Assembly (NCBI RefSeq): GCF_005311025.1
Contig: NZ_CP031747.1
Location: 1,178,001 to 1,242,000 of the forward strand
Direction: 5' to 3'
Source of the DNA: Alcaligenes faecalis
GTDB lineage: Bacteria; Pseudomonadota; Gammaproteobacteria; Burkholderiales; Burkholderiaceae_B
DNA: 64,000 nt
Shown: piece after piece, positions 1 to 8,968 of the stretch
How the letters are laid out: the number at the start of each line of letters is the position of its first letter
Position numbering within the stretch: position 1 is the first letter of the stretch
The notes under the pieces: model-generated
The model's input: the letters and a program-made list of their open reading frames with translations, nothing else
The model's database searches: none
What the model was told of the DNA's origin: nothing
Program-made: the position numbers and the translations under genes

Positions 1-297
1 GAATCTTCTTATTTTCAATATGGTTCGCGGCCTACGACTTTCTGGAAGGATCCCTTGTGGTCCTTGCCCAAGGTCTCGGTGGTATTGATGCACTCCTGGT
101 CCTTGTTGGATTTGGATGAAAACGGCCATTTCCAGTACACGAATGACCGCTTGCTGGAGGGTTACCGCCTGTTCTTGCAACGAGTTGTTAAGGATTACGA
201 CGTGATCACCACAGCTGATTTTTTAGATCTGCAGGCGCGGGGTAAAATCCGTCTTTCGCGAACAGTTAACTTAGAGCAGGTAGAAACACAGGTATGA
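1..297 (+). CDS. Polysaccharide deacetylase-like protein, C-terminal part (cut by window edge)
   Basis: The reading frame is open from base 1, so only the last 98 residues are present. They match, nearly residue for residue in places, the C-terminus of the next gene: both have the order ESSYF, HSWSLL, DENG, EGYR, KDYDVITTA-FLDL-ARGKI. The catalytic motifs of a NodB-type fold would lie upstream and cannot be seen, so the function is borrowed from the paralogue. The stop codon overlaps the next start by four bases (ATGA), which implies translational coupling. Tandem copies suggest a duplication whose two products may act on different sugars of one surface glycan. Confidence 0.8.
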   Translation, partial: ESSYFQYGSRPTTFWKDPLWSLPKVSVVLMHSWSLLDLDENGHFQYTNDRLLEGYRLFLQRVVKDYDVITTADFLDLQARGKIRLSRTVNLEQVETQV

Positions 298-1274
298 GGG
301 ATCGCTACGCAATGATTACGGTCGACACAGAGGCGCTGCCAAAGCGGGCCTCTGACGACCATGTTAATCGTCTGATCTGGGGGCGATTTCCAAAGGGTAC
401 GGCCGGGGTGGCCGAAATGTGCAAGATCGGTGACGAGTTCGGCGTCAAGCATGTGTTCTTTACGGACTTGTGCGGGGCTTACTCCCGCCTTGACGAGCTG
501 AAAGAAGTGGTGCGTTGGCTGGATGAGCAAGGCCAAGATGTACAACTGCATACCCACCCGGAGTACTTGCCCGACAGCTTCTGGAAAGAGCATGGTTTGT
601 CGAACCGTCCGCAGTATATGAACCAGTACACCGAGCAGGCTCGTGCAGAGTTTGTGTTCAGGCACTTTGCAGGTGTGATGTCCGAGGTAACAGGCAAGCC
701 GGTTCTGGCTCATCGGGCGGGTTCATTCCGCTGGAATGCGGATACGATTCGTGCTTTGAAGGCAGTGGGCATTCCTCTGTCCTTCAATAACTCTGTATGC
801 GCTGTCCACAATAATCAGTGCGTTTACAGCAAACCCACAAATAATCCTTTTGTTTGGTCTAACGGCGTGATCGAAGTGCCTACGACCGAGAAGCGGATTT
901 TAGGTAAGGTAGGCAAGCCTGAATGGTGGGCTCGCCTTACTTACCCAGAGTCCAGCTATTTCCGCTTCCGCCCCTGGTGGGGGCAGTTGTTGTTGAATAC
1001 GCTTAGCGGCAACCCTTCATTTGCGGTTTTCTTGCTGCATTCCTGGTCCTTGTTGTTCTGGGACGAGAATGGTCTGGGTGAGTATCGTGATGATAGCCGT
1101 ATGGAGGGGTATCGCAAATTGCTGGCCCGTCTGACTAAGGACTATGACGTGATTACGACGGCAGAGTTTCTGGATTTGAAGGCTCGCGGGAAAATTGTTG
1201 TGCCTGATACGGTGGACTTGTCATTGGCAGAGCTGAAGGCAGAACCGGACAATAAAATTCAGAAAAAGGCCTGA
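294..1274 (+). CDS. Polysaccharide deacetylase family protein
   Basis: A 326-residue protein with the layout of NodB-type carbohydrate esterase 4 enzymes, which remove N- or O-acetyl groups from glycans with a metal ion. Visible motifs are VDTE near residues 10-13 (general base Asp11), HTH at 86-88 (metal-binding His) and RAGSFRWN starting at Arg141. No signal peptide is evident, so it probably acts in the cytoplasm, perhaps on a lipid-linked or nucleotide-linked sugar. It overlaps the preceding paralogue by four bases, and the following glycosyltransferase starts five bases after its stop, so it belongs to one operon. The exact acceptor cannot be told from the sequence. Confidence 0.85.
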   Translation: MRDRYAMITVDTEALPKRASDDHVNRLIWGRFPKGTAGVAEMCKIGDEFGVKHVFFTDLCGAYSRLDELKEVVRWLDEQGQDVQLHTHPEYLPDSFWKEHGLSNRPQYMNQYTEQARAEFVFRHFAGVMSEVTGKPVLAHRAGSFRWNADTIRALKAVGIPLSFNNSVCAVHNNQCVYSKPTNNPFVWSNGVIEVPTTEKRILGKVGKPEWWARLTYPESSYFRFRPWWGQLLLNTLSGNPSFAVFLLHSWSLLFWDENGLGEYRDDSRMEGYRKLLARLTKDYDVITTAEFLDLKARGKIVVPDTVDLSLAELKAEPDNKIQKKA

Positions 1275-1279
1275 GGAAC

Positions 1280-2596
1280 ATGTTCTTTAAGTTATGGCGT
1301 GGGCTGGTGCGCGAGCCTTGGATGGCTTTGAGCCGGCGTTTGACCTTGTTTACTGTGCGTCGGCAAACCCGACGCGGTCAGCACCGCCAGACACCTTACG
1401 AGCCCGTGCCAGGACGTTTGCTGTATGTGCCGGCTAGTGCCTTGCCGTATCACATCAGTGGCTACACTACCCGAACCCATGAGATTATCCGTGCCATGCA
1501 AGCGGCAGGCGGGGATATCTGCGTGCTGACCCGTCCCGGCTATCCATGGGATCGTAAAGACAGACTGGTGGAGGCCGAGCAGGATGAAACCTTGGTGGAT
1601 GGGGTGCGTTACGCACATGCTCGCAATCCTTCCAACAAGCGCCCCGTCATGCAGTTCGCCATAGAAGCCGCCGCCTCCATTGCTCAGGAAGCCATCAAAC
1701 AGCGCGTTGCTGTCATTCATGCTGCCTCCAACCACGTCAATGCCTTGCCTGCCTTGATCGCCGCGCGCCAGTTAGGTATTCCGTTCCAATATGAAATGCG
1801 TGGCTTGTGGGAGCTGAGCCGAGCCTCCCGCATGCCGGAGTTCCGTGACTCGCAGGGCTTCAAGCAGGGTTTGGAGCTGGAAGGTCTGGTTGCCAGTCAG
1901 GCAGACCGGCTGTTTGTGATTTCCGAGCAGTTGGGGCAGTACGCTCGCGAGCACTGGAATGTAGATCCTGCACGCATGGGCCTGATGCCCAATTGTGTCG
2001 ACCCCTCGCGCTTTACCCCTGGCGCTGCCCAGGATGTGCAGCCCAACACGATTGTTTATGCTGGCTCCCTGATTGTTTATGAAGGGCTGGATGTCTTGAT
2101 CGACGCCGTGGCGGATCTGGCTGGCCGTGGCAAGGATGTGACCCTGACCATTATTGGAGATGGGGAGGCGCGCGCTCAGTTGCAGGCTCAGGTGCAAAGT
2201 CTGGGTATGGAAAAGCACGTGCTGTTTGCTGGTCGGGTCTCGCCTGAGGAGGCTCGCGCCTTGCAGGCCAAGGCCGCGCTGGTATGTATTCCTCGCCGTC
2301 CCTTTGAGGTGTGCCGTATTGTGCCCCCCATCAAGCTGGTTGAGGCGATGGCGATGGGCAAGCCTGTTCTGGTGCCGGATTTGCCGGTGTTTCAGGATGA
2401 AGTGGGTCCCTGCCGTTCGGTGCGCTTTTTTAAAGCAGGGGATGTGCAGGACTTGGCTCGTGTGCTGGAGGAAACGTTTCAGGCTGGTCCGGAGGTGTTG
2501 GCCCAGGATGGTGCCTTGGCACGTGAAGAGGCCACGCAGCGTCGCAGTTGGGCTGACTTTGTGGTGCATGCTTTGCCGGCCGGGGCTAACTCATGA
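1280..2596 (+). CDS. Glycosyltransferase family 4 (GT-B fold)
   Basis: A 438-residue protein with two Rossmann-like halves typical of GT4 transferases. Features include an N-terminal acceptor domain with a glycine- and proline-rich loop (residues about 60-75), PNCVD near 235, the nucleotide-sugar domain opening with YAGSL-EGLDVLI near 258, and the donor-binding Glu motif ending in EAMAMGKPVLVPDLP from residue 355. It should add one sugar from a nucleotide donor to a lipid-linked or surface glycan at the inner face of the membrane. No transmembrane segment is apparent. Its stop overlaps the next ATG (ATGA), so it is cotranscribed with the CgeB-like gene. Donor and acceptor are unknown. Confidence 0.88.
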   Translation: MFFKLWRGLVREPWMALSRRLTLFTVRRQTRRGQHRQTPYEPVPGRLLYVPASALPYHISGYTTRTHEIIRAMQAAGGDICVLTRPGYPWDRKDRLVEAEQDETLVDGVRYAHARNPSNKRPVMQFAIEAAASIAQEAIKQRVAVIHAASNHVNALPALIAARQLGIPFQYEMRGLWELSRASRMPEFRDSQGFKQGLELEGLVASQADRLFVISEQLGQYAREHWNVDPARMGLMPNCVDPSRFTPGAAQDVQPNTIVYAGSLIVYEGLDVLIDAVADLAGRGKDVTLTIIGDGEARAQLQAQVQSLGMEKHVLFAGRVSPEEARALQAKAALVCIPRRPFEVCRIVPPIKLVEAMAMGKPVLVPDLPVFQDEVGPCRSVRFFKAGDVQDLARVLEETFQAGPEVLAQDGALAREEATQRRSWADFVVHALPAGANS

Positions 2597-3678
2597 TCGG
2601 TCGTGCAATCCGGGCTTTAGGGGCGCGCATCTACACGCACCCAACCGTCAGTGAAGACGGCAAGCCCGCGGGGCAGTTTGGGCAATTGAAAGTAGCCTTG
2701 GTGTCGGACTATTTCACGGCAGACTGCCTGTCAGCCGAATGCTCTATCCGTATTCTGAACCCGCGCAATTACGAGGAGGTCATCTCCTCTTGGAAGCCTG
2801 ATCTGCTTTTTGTGGAGTCCGTGTTCCATGGGCTGGGTGGCGCGTGGCGCTACGAGCTGGCCAAGCAGTCGCGACTGATCCGTTTGCGTACGCCTCGCAC
2901 GATTTACAAGCTGGTGCAGTTCGCTAAAGATCAGGGTGTGCCCACGGTGTTCTGGAACAAGGACGATGGCGCGTATTTCGAGCACTTCATTGATGTGGCC
3001 AAGGCCTTTGATTATGTGTTCACCACGGACAGTGATTGCCTGCCGCGCTATCGCGCTCGATTGAATCCTGATGTGCCTGTGAACACCCTGAGCATGCCGT
3101 ATCAGCCTGCGTTTCATAACTTCACGGGCTTTGATTTCACACGCAAGGAAGGGTGCTTTACGGGCAGTTATTACCGTCGCATCCTGAGTGAACGTAGGCG
3201 TTTTCTGGACATGATTTTCGGGGCCTGTGAGGATGCGCAGATGCAGCTTAATGCCTACGACAGAAATCATGACAGATTGTCCCGGCATATCGAATTCCGC
3301 TTTCCGCGCTCGACGCATGTGCAGGTTCATGGTCAGGTTCCGCACCGCGAGACGGGGCGTATCTACAAAGAACATGTGATGTGCCTGAACGTGAACTCGG
3401 TCACGGATTCTGACACCATGTGCTCGCGCCGCTTGCTGGAGATTCTGGCCAGTGGGGGCATTGCGGTGACTAATCCCGGTCGTGCGGTGGATCGTTATTT
3501 CCGCGATTTCTGCCACGTGGTGCATTCCCGTGAGCAGGCCACTGAGTTGTTTGCACGTCTGCGCCAGGGCCCCACCGCGCAGGATTGCGAGCGTGCGGCG
3601 GCGGGGGCGGCGTATGTGCGTCAGTTCCACACCTGGGAGCATCGCCTCCAGGAGCTGGCTGATGTGGTCGGCTTCTAG
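2593..3678 (+). CDS. CgeB-like glycosyltransferase
   Basis: A 361-residue protein resembling the CgeB/DUF3880 plus 'glycosyl transferases group 1' architecture. The N-terminal half carries WKPDLLFVESVFHG and FWNKDDG-YFEHF-D-A segments seen in this family. The C-terminal half carries RLLEILASGGIAVTN (about residues 275-290), the equivalent of the donor-binding Glu motif, followed by a helix with FHTWEHRL near the end. The role is inferred to be transfer of a sugar onto a surface polysaccharide. It starts inside the stop of the GT4 gene and is followed 15 bases later by the GT2 gene. The donor sugar is unknown. Confidence 0.75.
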   Translation: MIGRAIRALGARIYTHPTVSEDGKPAGQFGQLKVALVSDYFTADCLSAECSIRILNPRNYEEVISSWKPDLLFVESVFHGLGGAWRYELAKQSRLIRLRTPRTIYKLVQFAKDQGVPTVFWNKDDGAYFEHFIDVAKAFDYVFTTDSDCLPRYRARLNPDVPVNTLSMPYQPAFHNFTGFDFTRKEGCFTGSYYRRILSERRRFLDMIFGACEDAQMQLNAYDRNHDRLSRHIEFRFPRSTHVQVHGQVPHRETGRIYKEHVMCLNVNSVTDSDTMCSRRLLEILASGGIAVTNPGRAVDRYFRDFCHVVHSREQATELFARLRQGPTAQDCERAAAGAAYVRQFHTWEHRLQELADVVGF

Positions 3679-3693
3679 GGTGCGCTTGTTTCC

Positions 3694-5172
3694 ATGATTG
3701 TGAGCATTTTTGCGTACCTGATTCAGGCGCTGTTCTTGTTGGTTGTTGGGGCCTTTGCCCTATACGTGGTTCTGGAACTGCGGGTACTGCTGATCTCGCG
3801 ACGGGTGGAGCGTCGCAAGCTAAGCGAGTTGGTGCAGACGTCTGCCGCCTTGCAGCAGGATTGGTATCCCAAGGTCAGCGTTTTATTACCGATTTATAAC
3901 GAGGCCGCTGTTGTCGAGCGTTTGATCGATGCGGCTTGTCGTCTGGATTATCCGGTGTCCGCGCTGGAAATTCTGGTGCTGGACGACTCAACAGACAAGA
4001 CTGCGCTGTTGGCCCAGAACAAGGTGGATCAGTGTGCTCGGCAAGGTGTGCCCATTCGCCGCATTCAGCGTGCTGATCGTGCAGGCTACAAGGCCGGGAA
4101 TCTGGTGCATGGCATTCAGCATTCCCAGGGCGAGTTTTTTGCGATCTTCGATGCGGACTTCTTGCCGCCTGCCGATTTTCTGCAGAAAACGATCCCTCCT
4201 TTCAAGGACGAGAAGCTGGGGTTTTTGCAAACGGGTATTGGCTATGAGAACCGCGACCATTCTTTTCTGACCCGTTTTCAGGCCATGGAAATGGGCCACC
4301 AGCAGTATGTGACGGTGGGGCTGAGTGAAGATGGGGACATGGCCTCGCTAAGTGGCAGTTCCTGTGTCTGGCGACGCGCTTGCGTGGAAGCCCTGGGGGG
4401 CTGGAATGCCTCTACCATTACCGAGGACGTGGACCTGGGCTATCGAGCTCAGTTTGGTGACTGGAAATACGCTTATTTGCGCGATGTGGTGTCCATGTCC
4501 ACTTTGCCCGAGAACATCAGTGCGTTCCGTGTGCAGCGGGAGCGCTGGGGGCGGGGTCTGATTCATAGTGCCTTCAAGCACCTGGGGCAGATGTGGCAGC
4601 AGGACATGCCCTTGATGAAGCGCATGCATGCGTTTTCCATGATGTTTTCATCGGTCATGCTGGCGTCGATTTATGCCCTGGTCTTGCTAAGCCTGCCGCT
4701 GAATTATTTGCTGAATTTTGATCATGTCGTCTTGCAGTGGGGCGCGCCGCTATTCTTTTTGCTGGTCGCTGTCTGGGCGTTGAATAATGCTTTTGGTGCC
4801 CGCAAGGGAGCACGTTTTGATGACAGGCCGGGGGTGTTGGGCACCTTGTGGCATACCTACTTGTATGTCGCCATGTTCCCGCCCATGGCTTGGTATTATT
4901 TTGTCGGTGGTGTGCGAGCCGCCTTCAAGGTCTACGGGGAATTTAACCGTACGCCAAAAGGTGAGGGCGAGAAGGTGGCAAGACAGCCTCGCATCAATCT
5001 GTATTTGCTGATTGGTGAAGTGTTCACTTTCCTGTATTCGGCATTGGCCCTGTATGTGGCCATACGCATGGGCAACTATTTGTTGATTCCTCTGAATGCG
5101 ACGGTTTGTGTAGGCTTTGGCATGGTTTTGTACTGGTCCTTCCAAGAAAGGAGAGCGCGTGGGCGTAGCTGA
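3694..5172 (+). CDS. Membrane-bound GT2 glycosyltransferase, cellulose-synthase-like
   Basis: A 492-residue processive-type family 2 transferase. It has one N-terminal membrane helix (residues about 3-30), a cytoplasmic GT-A domain and a cluster of C-terminal membrane helices (about 315-365, 395-420 and 445-485). The catalytic signature is complete: DD at 97-98, DAD at 153-155, TED with the general base at about 245, and QRERW near 278. Enzymes with D,D,D,QxxRW polymerise and often extrude beta-linked polysaccharide. This makes it the best candidate for the chain-building enzyme of the locus. No PilZ domain or BcsB partner is nearby, so I do not call it cellulose synthase. The next gene begins within its last codons. 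Confidence 0.88.
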   Translation: MIVSIFAYLIQALFLLVVGAFALYVVLELRVLLISRRVERRKLSELVQTSAALQQDWYPKVSVLLPIYNEAAVVERLIDAACRLDYPVSALEILVLDDSTDKTALLAQNKVDQCARQGVPIRRIQRADRAGYKAGNLVHGIQHSQGEFFAIFDADFLPPADFLQKTIPPFKDEKLGFLQTGIGYENRDHSFLTRFQAMEMGHQQYVTVGLSEDGDMASLSGSSCVWRRACVEALGGWNASTITEDVDLGYRAQFGDWKYAYLRDVVSMSTLPENISAFRVQRERWGRGLIHSAFKHLGQMWQQDMPLMKRMHAFSMMFSSVMLASIYALVLLSLPLNYLLNFDHVVLQWGAPLFFLLVAVWALNNAFGARKGARFDDRPGVLGTLWHTYLYVAMFPPMAWYYFVGGVRAAFKVYGEFNRTPKGEGEKVARQPRINLYLLIGEVFTFLYSALALYVAIRMGNYLLIPLNATVCVGFGMVLYWSFQERRARGRS

Positions 5173-5932
5173 ACCAGCAGAGCAGGAACGGATTCTGATT
5201 ACCGGTGCCACCAGTGCCATTGGTGGCGAGCTGGCGCTTTACTACGCCAAGCCCGGTACAGAGCTGACTTTGCATGGTCGCAATGCTGCGATTCTGGAAC
5301 CTCTGGCCGAGCGCTGCCGACAGGCGGGTGCGCAGGTACAGACTCATCAGCTGGATTTGCGTGATCTGGATGCCTTGCATGACTGGTTGTCGCAATGCGC
5401 AGCCTTTGATTTGGTCATCGTGAATGCGGGTATGAATATCCATGTAGGTCCCAATGGCGAGCCCGAGGCCTGGGAAGATACCGAGCTGCTGCTGGATATC
5501 AATGTGAAGGCTTCACTGCGAGTCGTGCAATCTGTGCTGCCCGCCATGCGGGCGAAAGGGCGCGGTCAGATCGTCTTGATGAGCTCCTTGGCCGCTTACT
5601 TTGGTCTGCCCACCACGCCGTCCTATAGCGCCAGCAAGGCGGCGGTCAAAGCTTATGGTGAAGGTCTGCGTGGTTGGCTGGCTCCGGAAGGAATCAAGGT
5701 TAATGTGGTGATGCCAGGCTACGTTAGCTCGCCCATGTGCGATGCCATGCCGGGCCCCAAACCGTTTCTGTGGACCCCGCAAAGAGCAGCCAAGCGTATT
5801 GCCCGTGGCCTGAAAGCCAACAAAGCGCGTATCAGCTTTCCGTTTCCTTTGAACCTGGGTTGCTGGTTTCTCGCCGTGCTGCCCGCCCGAGTGTCTGTCT
5901 TTATTCTGAGCAAGATTGGCTATGACGCTTGA
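5159..5932 (+). CDS. Short-chain dehydrogenase/reductase
   Basis: A 257-residue NAD(P)-dependent SDR. It has the nucleotide-binding TGATSAIGG (residues 15-23), the NAG motif (VIVNAGMN), a catalytic Ser in LMSSLAAY, and YSASK with Tyr156 and Lys160. I place the start at GTG 5159 because AAGGAG sits five bases upstream; this start overlaps the GT2 gene by 14 bases. A longer frame opening at 5117 lies wholly inside the GT2 coding sequence and lacks a comparable ribosome site. In this setting the enzyme probably oxidises or reduces a sugar or a lipid carrier intermediate. The substrate is unknown. Confidence 0.85.
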   Translation: MGVAEPAEQERILITGATSAIGGELALYYAKPGTELTLHGRNAAILEPLAERCRQAGAQVQTHQLDLRDLDALHDWLSQCAAFDLVIVNAGMNIHVGPNGEPEAWEDTELLLDINVKASLRVVQSVLPAMRAKGRGQIVLMSSLAAYFGLPTTPSYSASKAAVKAYGEGLRGWLAPEGIKVNVVMPGYVSSPMCDAMPGPKPFLWTPQRAAKRIARGLKANKARISFPFPLNLGCWFLAVLPARVSVFILSKIGYDA

Positions 5933-7469
5933 GCCCGGATTCTGGACTGCAATCCTGGCTGCCGTGTCGGGACTGGCCCTGACAGTCGGTCTGGAGCGTT
6001 TCCTGCAAACAGCAGCCAGCTTGCGTCGTCCTGCAGCGGCCTGGGCCTTGCACATAGGCCTGTACGGTTTGGCATATGTCGCCCTGGTTTTTTTGCTTGG
6101 ACGGCCTATCTTTGCCACGGCCTTGCTGTGCGCTTTTTTCCTGTTGCTAGTCGTGGTCAGCAATGCCAAGTTCAAGGCTTTGCGTGAAGCTTTTGTATTT
6201 CAGGACTACGAGTATTTCACGGATGCGATTCGTCACCCTCGGCTCTACATTCCTTTTCTGGGGTGGGGGAAGTTCTTTCTGGCAGCAGCGGGTTTTATTG
6301 CCGCGTTGACGATTGGCTTGTGGCTGGAGGCCGTGCCTGCCTTGCGGGCTGCCTGGACAGCGCAATGGGGAGCCTTGGCTCTGCTGGCTGTGCTGAGTCT
6401 GGGCTTGCTGCTTTGGGGCAATAGTGCGCGTTTGATGGTGCAGATTGCACCGGAGCAGGATGTGCAGGCCTTGGGGCTGTTAGCCAGCTTCTGGCGTTAC
6501 TGGCAGCAAGGGCGGGAGCGCCCCAGCTTGTCCTCCCCTTTTGAAAGTGCTGCCCCAACGTCTGCGTCTGTTTTGTCCGGTGCGGATTCCTCCGGGGATC
6601 TGCCTCATCTGGTTTCCGTGCAAAGCGAGTCCTTCTTTGATGCCCGGCGAATTTCTGATGGAATTCGGCCAGAGATTCTGGCGGAGTTTGACCGCTTCAA
6701 AGCCGAAGCAGTTGCCAGCGGATACTTGCAGGTCCCGGCTTGGGGGGCGAACACCGTGCGCTCGGAGTTTTCCTTCTTAAGCGGTATTGAAAACAGCGCT
6801 TTGGGCGTGCACCGCTTCAACCCCTATCGTGCAGTATGTGCGGGATGGTCTGTGGCGACTTTGGCTTCCTGGTTGAAGCAGCAGGGTTACCACACGATTT
6901 GCATTCACCCTTATCCCGCCAGTTTTTACCAGCGCAACCGTGTTTTTCCGCTGTTTGGGTTTGACGAGTTTCTGGACATCAAGGCCTTTGCGGATGTGGA
7001 ACGTACAGGCCCTTATGTTGGCGATCTGGCGGTGGTGGATAAAGTCGCCAGTGTGCTGGAGCAGGCTACAGGGCCGGTATTCATTCATGTGATTACGATG
7101 GAGAATCACGGGCCTTTGCACCTGGAAAAGGTTGCAGCGGGGGATATCGAGGCCTTGTACCATCAGCCACCTCCACCAGGTTGCGACGATTTGACGATTT
7201 ACTTGCGCCATATTCGCAATGCCGATGCCATGCTTACACGTCTGCGCGGAGCCTTGATCTCGTCGGACAGGCCTGCCAGCCTGTGCTGGTATGGCGACCA
7301 CGTTCCCATCATGCCTTCGGTCTACGCGGCGCTAGGTACTCCTTGTGGGGATGTGGATTACTTTATCTGGAACTCTACTCAGGGGCAGACAAGAACGCCG
7401 CATCGGGATGCGGCGATTCATGATCTGGCACGGGAGTGGATGTGTCTCAGTGGAGTACCTTTGTGCTAA
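5922..7469 (+). CDS. LtaS/OpgB-like phosphoglycerol transferase (sulfatase fold)
   Basis: A 515-residue membrane enzyme of the alkaline-phosphatase/sulfatase superfamily. The N-terminal third contains about four or five hydrophobic helices. The large C-terminal part carries VQSESF, a candidate nucleophile Thr278 in ANTVRSEFSFLSG, HVITMENHGPL and WYGDHVPIMPS, matching metal and nucleophile motifs of LtaS and MdoB/OpgB. The likely chemistry is transfer of phosphoglycerol or a similar phospho-alcohol from a lipid to a glycan on the periplasmic side. The start is taken as ATG 5922, overlapping the SDR stop; an in-frame TTG lies two codons upstream. It is the last tightly packed gene of the glycan operon. 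Confidence 0.8.
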   Translation: MTLEPGFWTAILAAVSGLALTVGLERFLQTAASLRRPAAAWALHIGLYGLAYVALVFLLGRPIFATALLCAFFLLLVVVSNAKFKALREAFVFQDYEYFTDAIRHPRLYIPFLGWGKFFLAAAGFIAALTIGLWLEAVPALRAAWTAQWGALALLAVLSLGLLLWGNSARLMVQIAPEQDVQALGLLASFWRYWQQGRERPSLSSPFESAAPTSASVLSGADSSGDLPHLVSVQSESFFDARRISDGIRPEILAEFDRFKAEAVASGYLQVPAWGANTVRSEFSFLSGIENSALGVHRFNPYRAVCAGWSVATLASWLKQQGYHTICIHPYPASFYQRNRVFPLFGFDEFLDIKAFADVERTGPYVGDLAVVDKVASVLEQATGPVFIHVITMENHGPLHLEKVAAGDIEALYHQPPPPGCDDLTIYLRHIRNADAMLTRLRGALISSDRPASLCWYGDHVPIMPSVYAALGTPCGDVDYFIWNSTQGQTRTPHRDAAIHDLAREWMCLSGVPLC

Positions 7470-7587
7470 TGCAGTAAAAAAAATGTTATGAGTTTGAGTG
7501 GCATCATAGACGACTGAAAACGTGATCTCGTGGTCAGTTTCTTAACGCCTTGGCATGGAGCATGCCACATAAGAGAGGATGGATTTG

Positions 7588-8820
7588 ATGGTTGAGTTTG
7601 TCGAAACCCCCGAGGTCTGCTTAACCTTGGATGGTCAAAATTGGGTTGCCCAATTTAAGGGATCTATAGGATCTACCGAGGGCGTGACCTACGCTTTTTA
7701 TCTGCTTAGAAACGGGGTTCGGGTTGCTCATCGCTGGTATGAGAAGGGCCTGACAGCGAAATTTGTCAACGATGGAGTTGCAGGACGTTATCAGGCCCGA
7801 GTGTTTATTAAAAGGGCGGCTACTGAAAGTGCAGACGCTTCAACTAAGACCTTGGACTCAGAGCGAGTCGTCCAAAACGGCCTCCCTTATGATCTAAGGC
7901 GTTGGGGGCAAAGGCCGTTGTTTGAGCGTGATTTAGGCGCTTCTTGGGGGGAGGAAGCCTTTGTTGATGGCTTGTATCACTTCACGGAAGGAGAGAGTCA
8001 TATCGATCTCCTTCTTAGTGGTATGGATAAGCTTTTAACTAGTCCGGCAGTGCTGGTTTGCTGCAGTGGGGCTCTTACCTCTCGAGAAGGTACTTCGGCT
8101 CCATTTTTCTCTGGTGTAGAAATTGCGAAAAAACTTGGTGCTCCAGTGATATCAGTTTCGGATCCTACATTGTCCCGATCACATCGCCTCTTTTTAGGCT
8201 GGTATGCGGGCCATGAAGGGTTAGTTAATCTTCCTAGTCGCATTGCTAACTTGCTGGATGCATTTGTCGAGCGTACTGGCGCACATCTGATACTTATGGG
8301 TGGCTCGGGGGGAGGGTTCGCATCTTTGCTCTTATTAAGCTTAATTCGAACTACAAAAGTATCAGCTTTTGTGTGGAATCCACAAACCTCGCTGGCACGT
8401 TATTTACCTAAGCCTGTACGGCGCTATTTAGACGTGGCGTTTCCGTCGATTGCGGATTCTGATGATATACAAAGCGCGTTAGATTCGGCAGGAATAATTT
8501 ATAATCTGGACTCGCGTGCCTCTGTGATGGCTGATAAACATTCTATTTTGTATTTGCAGAATAAGAGTGATTGGCATGTAGAGTCCCATGCCAAACCCTT
8601 TTTGGAAAAATTTGGGGTTGGTGAGAAAGCATCAGAGGATGTTCTGTCATTCAACCAAAAAGTTGCTTATTGGGAAGGTGATTGGGGCGATGGACATGTA
8701 CCCCCATCAAAAGACATGATTGCGGCGGGACTAACTCTGTTGCTTGCAGGGAAAGGCCCCTTGGATGTGGCCTTGGAGCTCGAGAGAAATCACCTGGCGA
8801 CTAAAGACCAGCCTTTGTAA
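7588..8820 (+). CDS. Unrecognised protein with alpha/beta-hydrolase serine motif
   Basis: A 410-residue protein that I do not recognise by name. The N-terminal 90 residues look like a beta-rich accessory domain (VTYAFYLLRNG, ARVFIKR). The rest reads as an alpha/beta-hydrolase: MGGSGGGFA with candidate nucleophile Ser240, followed by NKSDWH with Asp328 and GDGHVPPS with His370, in the right order for a Ser-Asp-His triad. An ATG nine bases upstream at 7579 is directly abutted by AGAGAGG, so 7588 has the better spacing. Codons are visibly more AT-rich than in the flanking genes, which suggests transfer. It follows the glycan operon after 118 bases and may be an esterase acting on that polymer; this is inference. 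Confidence 0.6.
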   Translation: MVEFVETPEVCLTLDGQNWVAQFKGSIGSTEGVTYAFYLLRNGVRVAHRWYEKGLTAKFVNDGVAGRYQARVFIKRAATESADASTKTLDSERVVQNGLPYDLRRWGQRPLFERDLGASWGEEAFVDGLYHFTEGESHIDLLLSGMDKLLTSPAVLVCCSGALTSREGTSAPFFSGVEIAKKLGAPVISVSDPTLSRSHRLFLGWYAGHEGLVNLPSRIANLLDAFVERTGAHLILMGGSGGGFASLLLLSLIRTTKVSAFVWNPQTSLARYLPKPVRRYLDVAFPSIADSDDIQSALDSAGIIYNLDSRASVMADKHSILYLQNKSDWHVESHAKPFLEKFGVGEKASEDVLSFNQKVAYWEGDWGDGHVPPSKDMIAAGLTLLLAGKGPLDVALELERNHLATKDQPL

Positions 8821-8889
8821 GTGCAGGTACAGTGGGCGATTGGGGAACGATGTTTTCCTGAGTTGCGTTAACGATTCAGGGTGGAGAGT

Positions 8890-8925
8890 CTAGCCCAGTT
8901 TTCCTAGTGTGGATTATTGGGCTAG
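8890..8925. terminator. Possible hairpin between convergent genes
   Basis: Arms CTAGCCCA (8890-8897) and TGGGCTAG (8918-8925) pair perfectly across a 20-base loop, between the end of the AT-rich gene and the end of pgi. There is no good T-run on either strand, so terminator function is tentative. Confidence 0.35.
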
Positions 8926-8968
8926 CGTGTTAATGCTGGCAAGTTAATAGACGAGTTTTGGTACCCGC

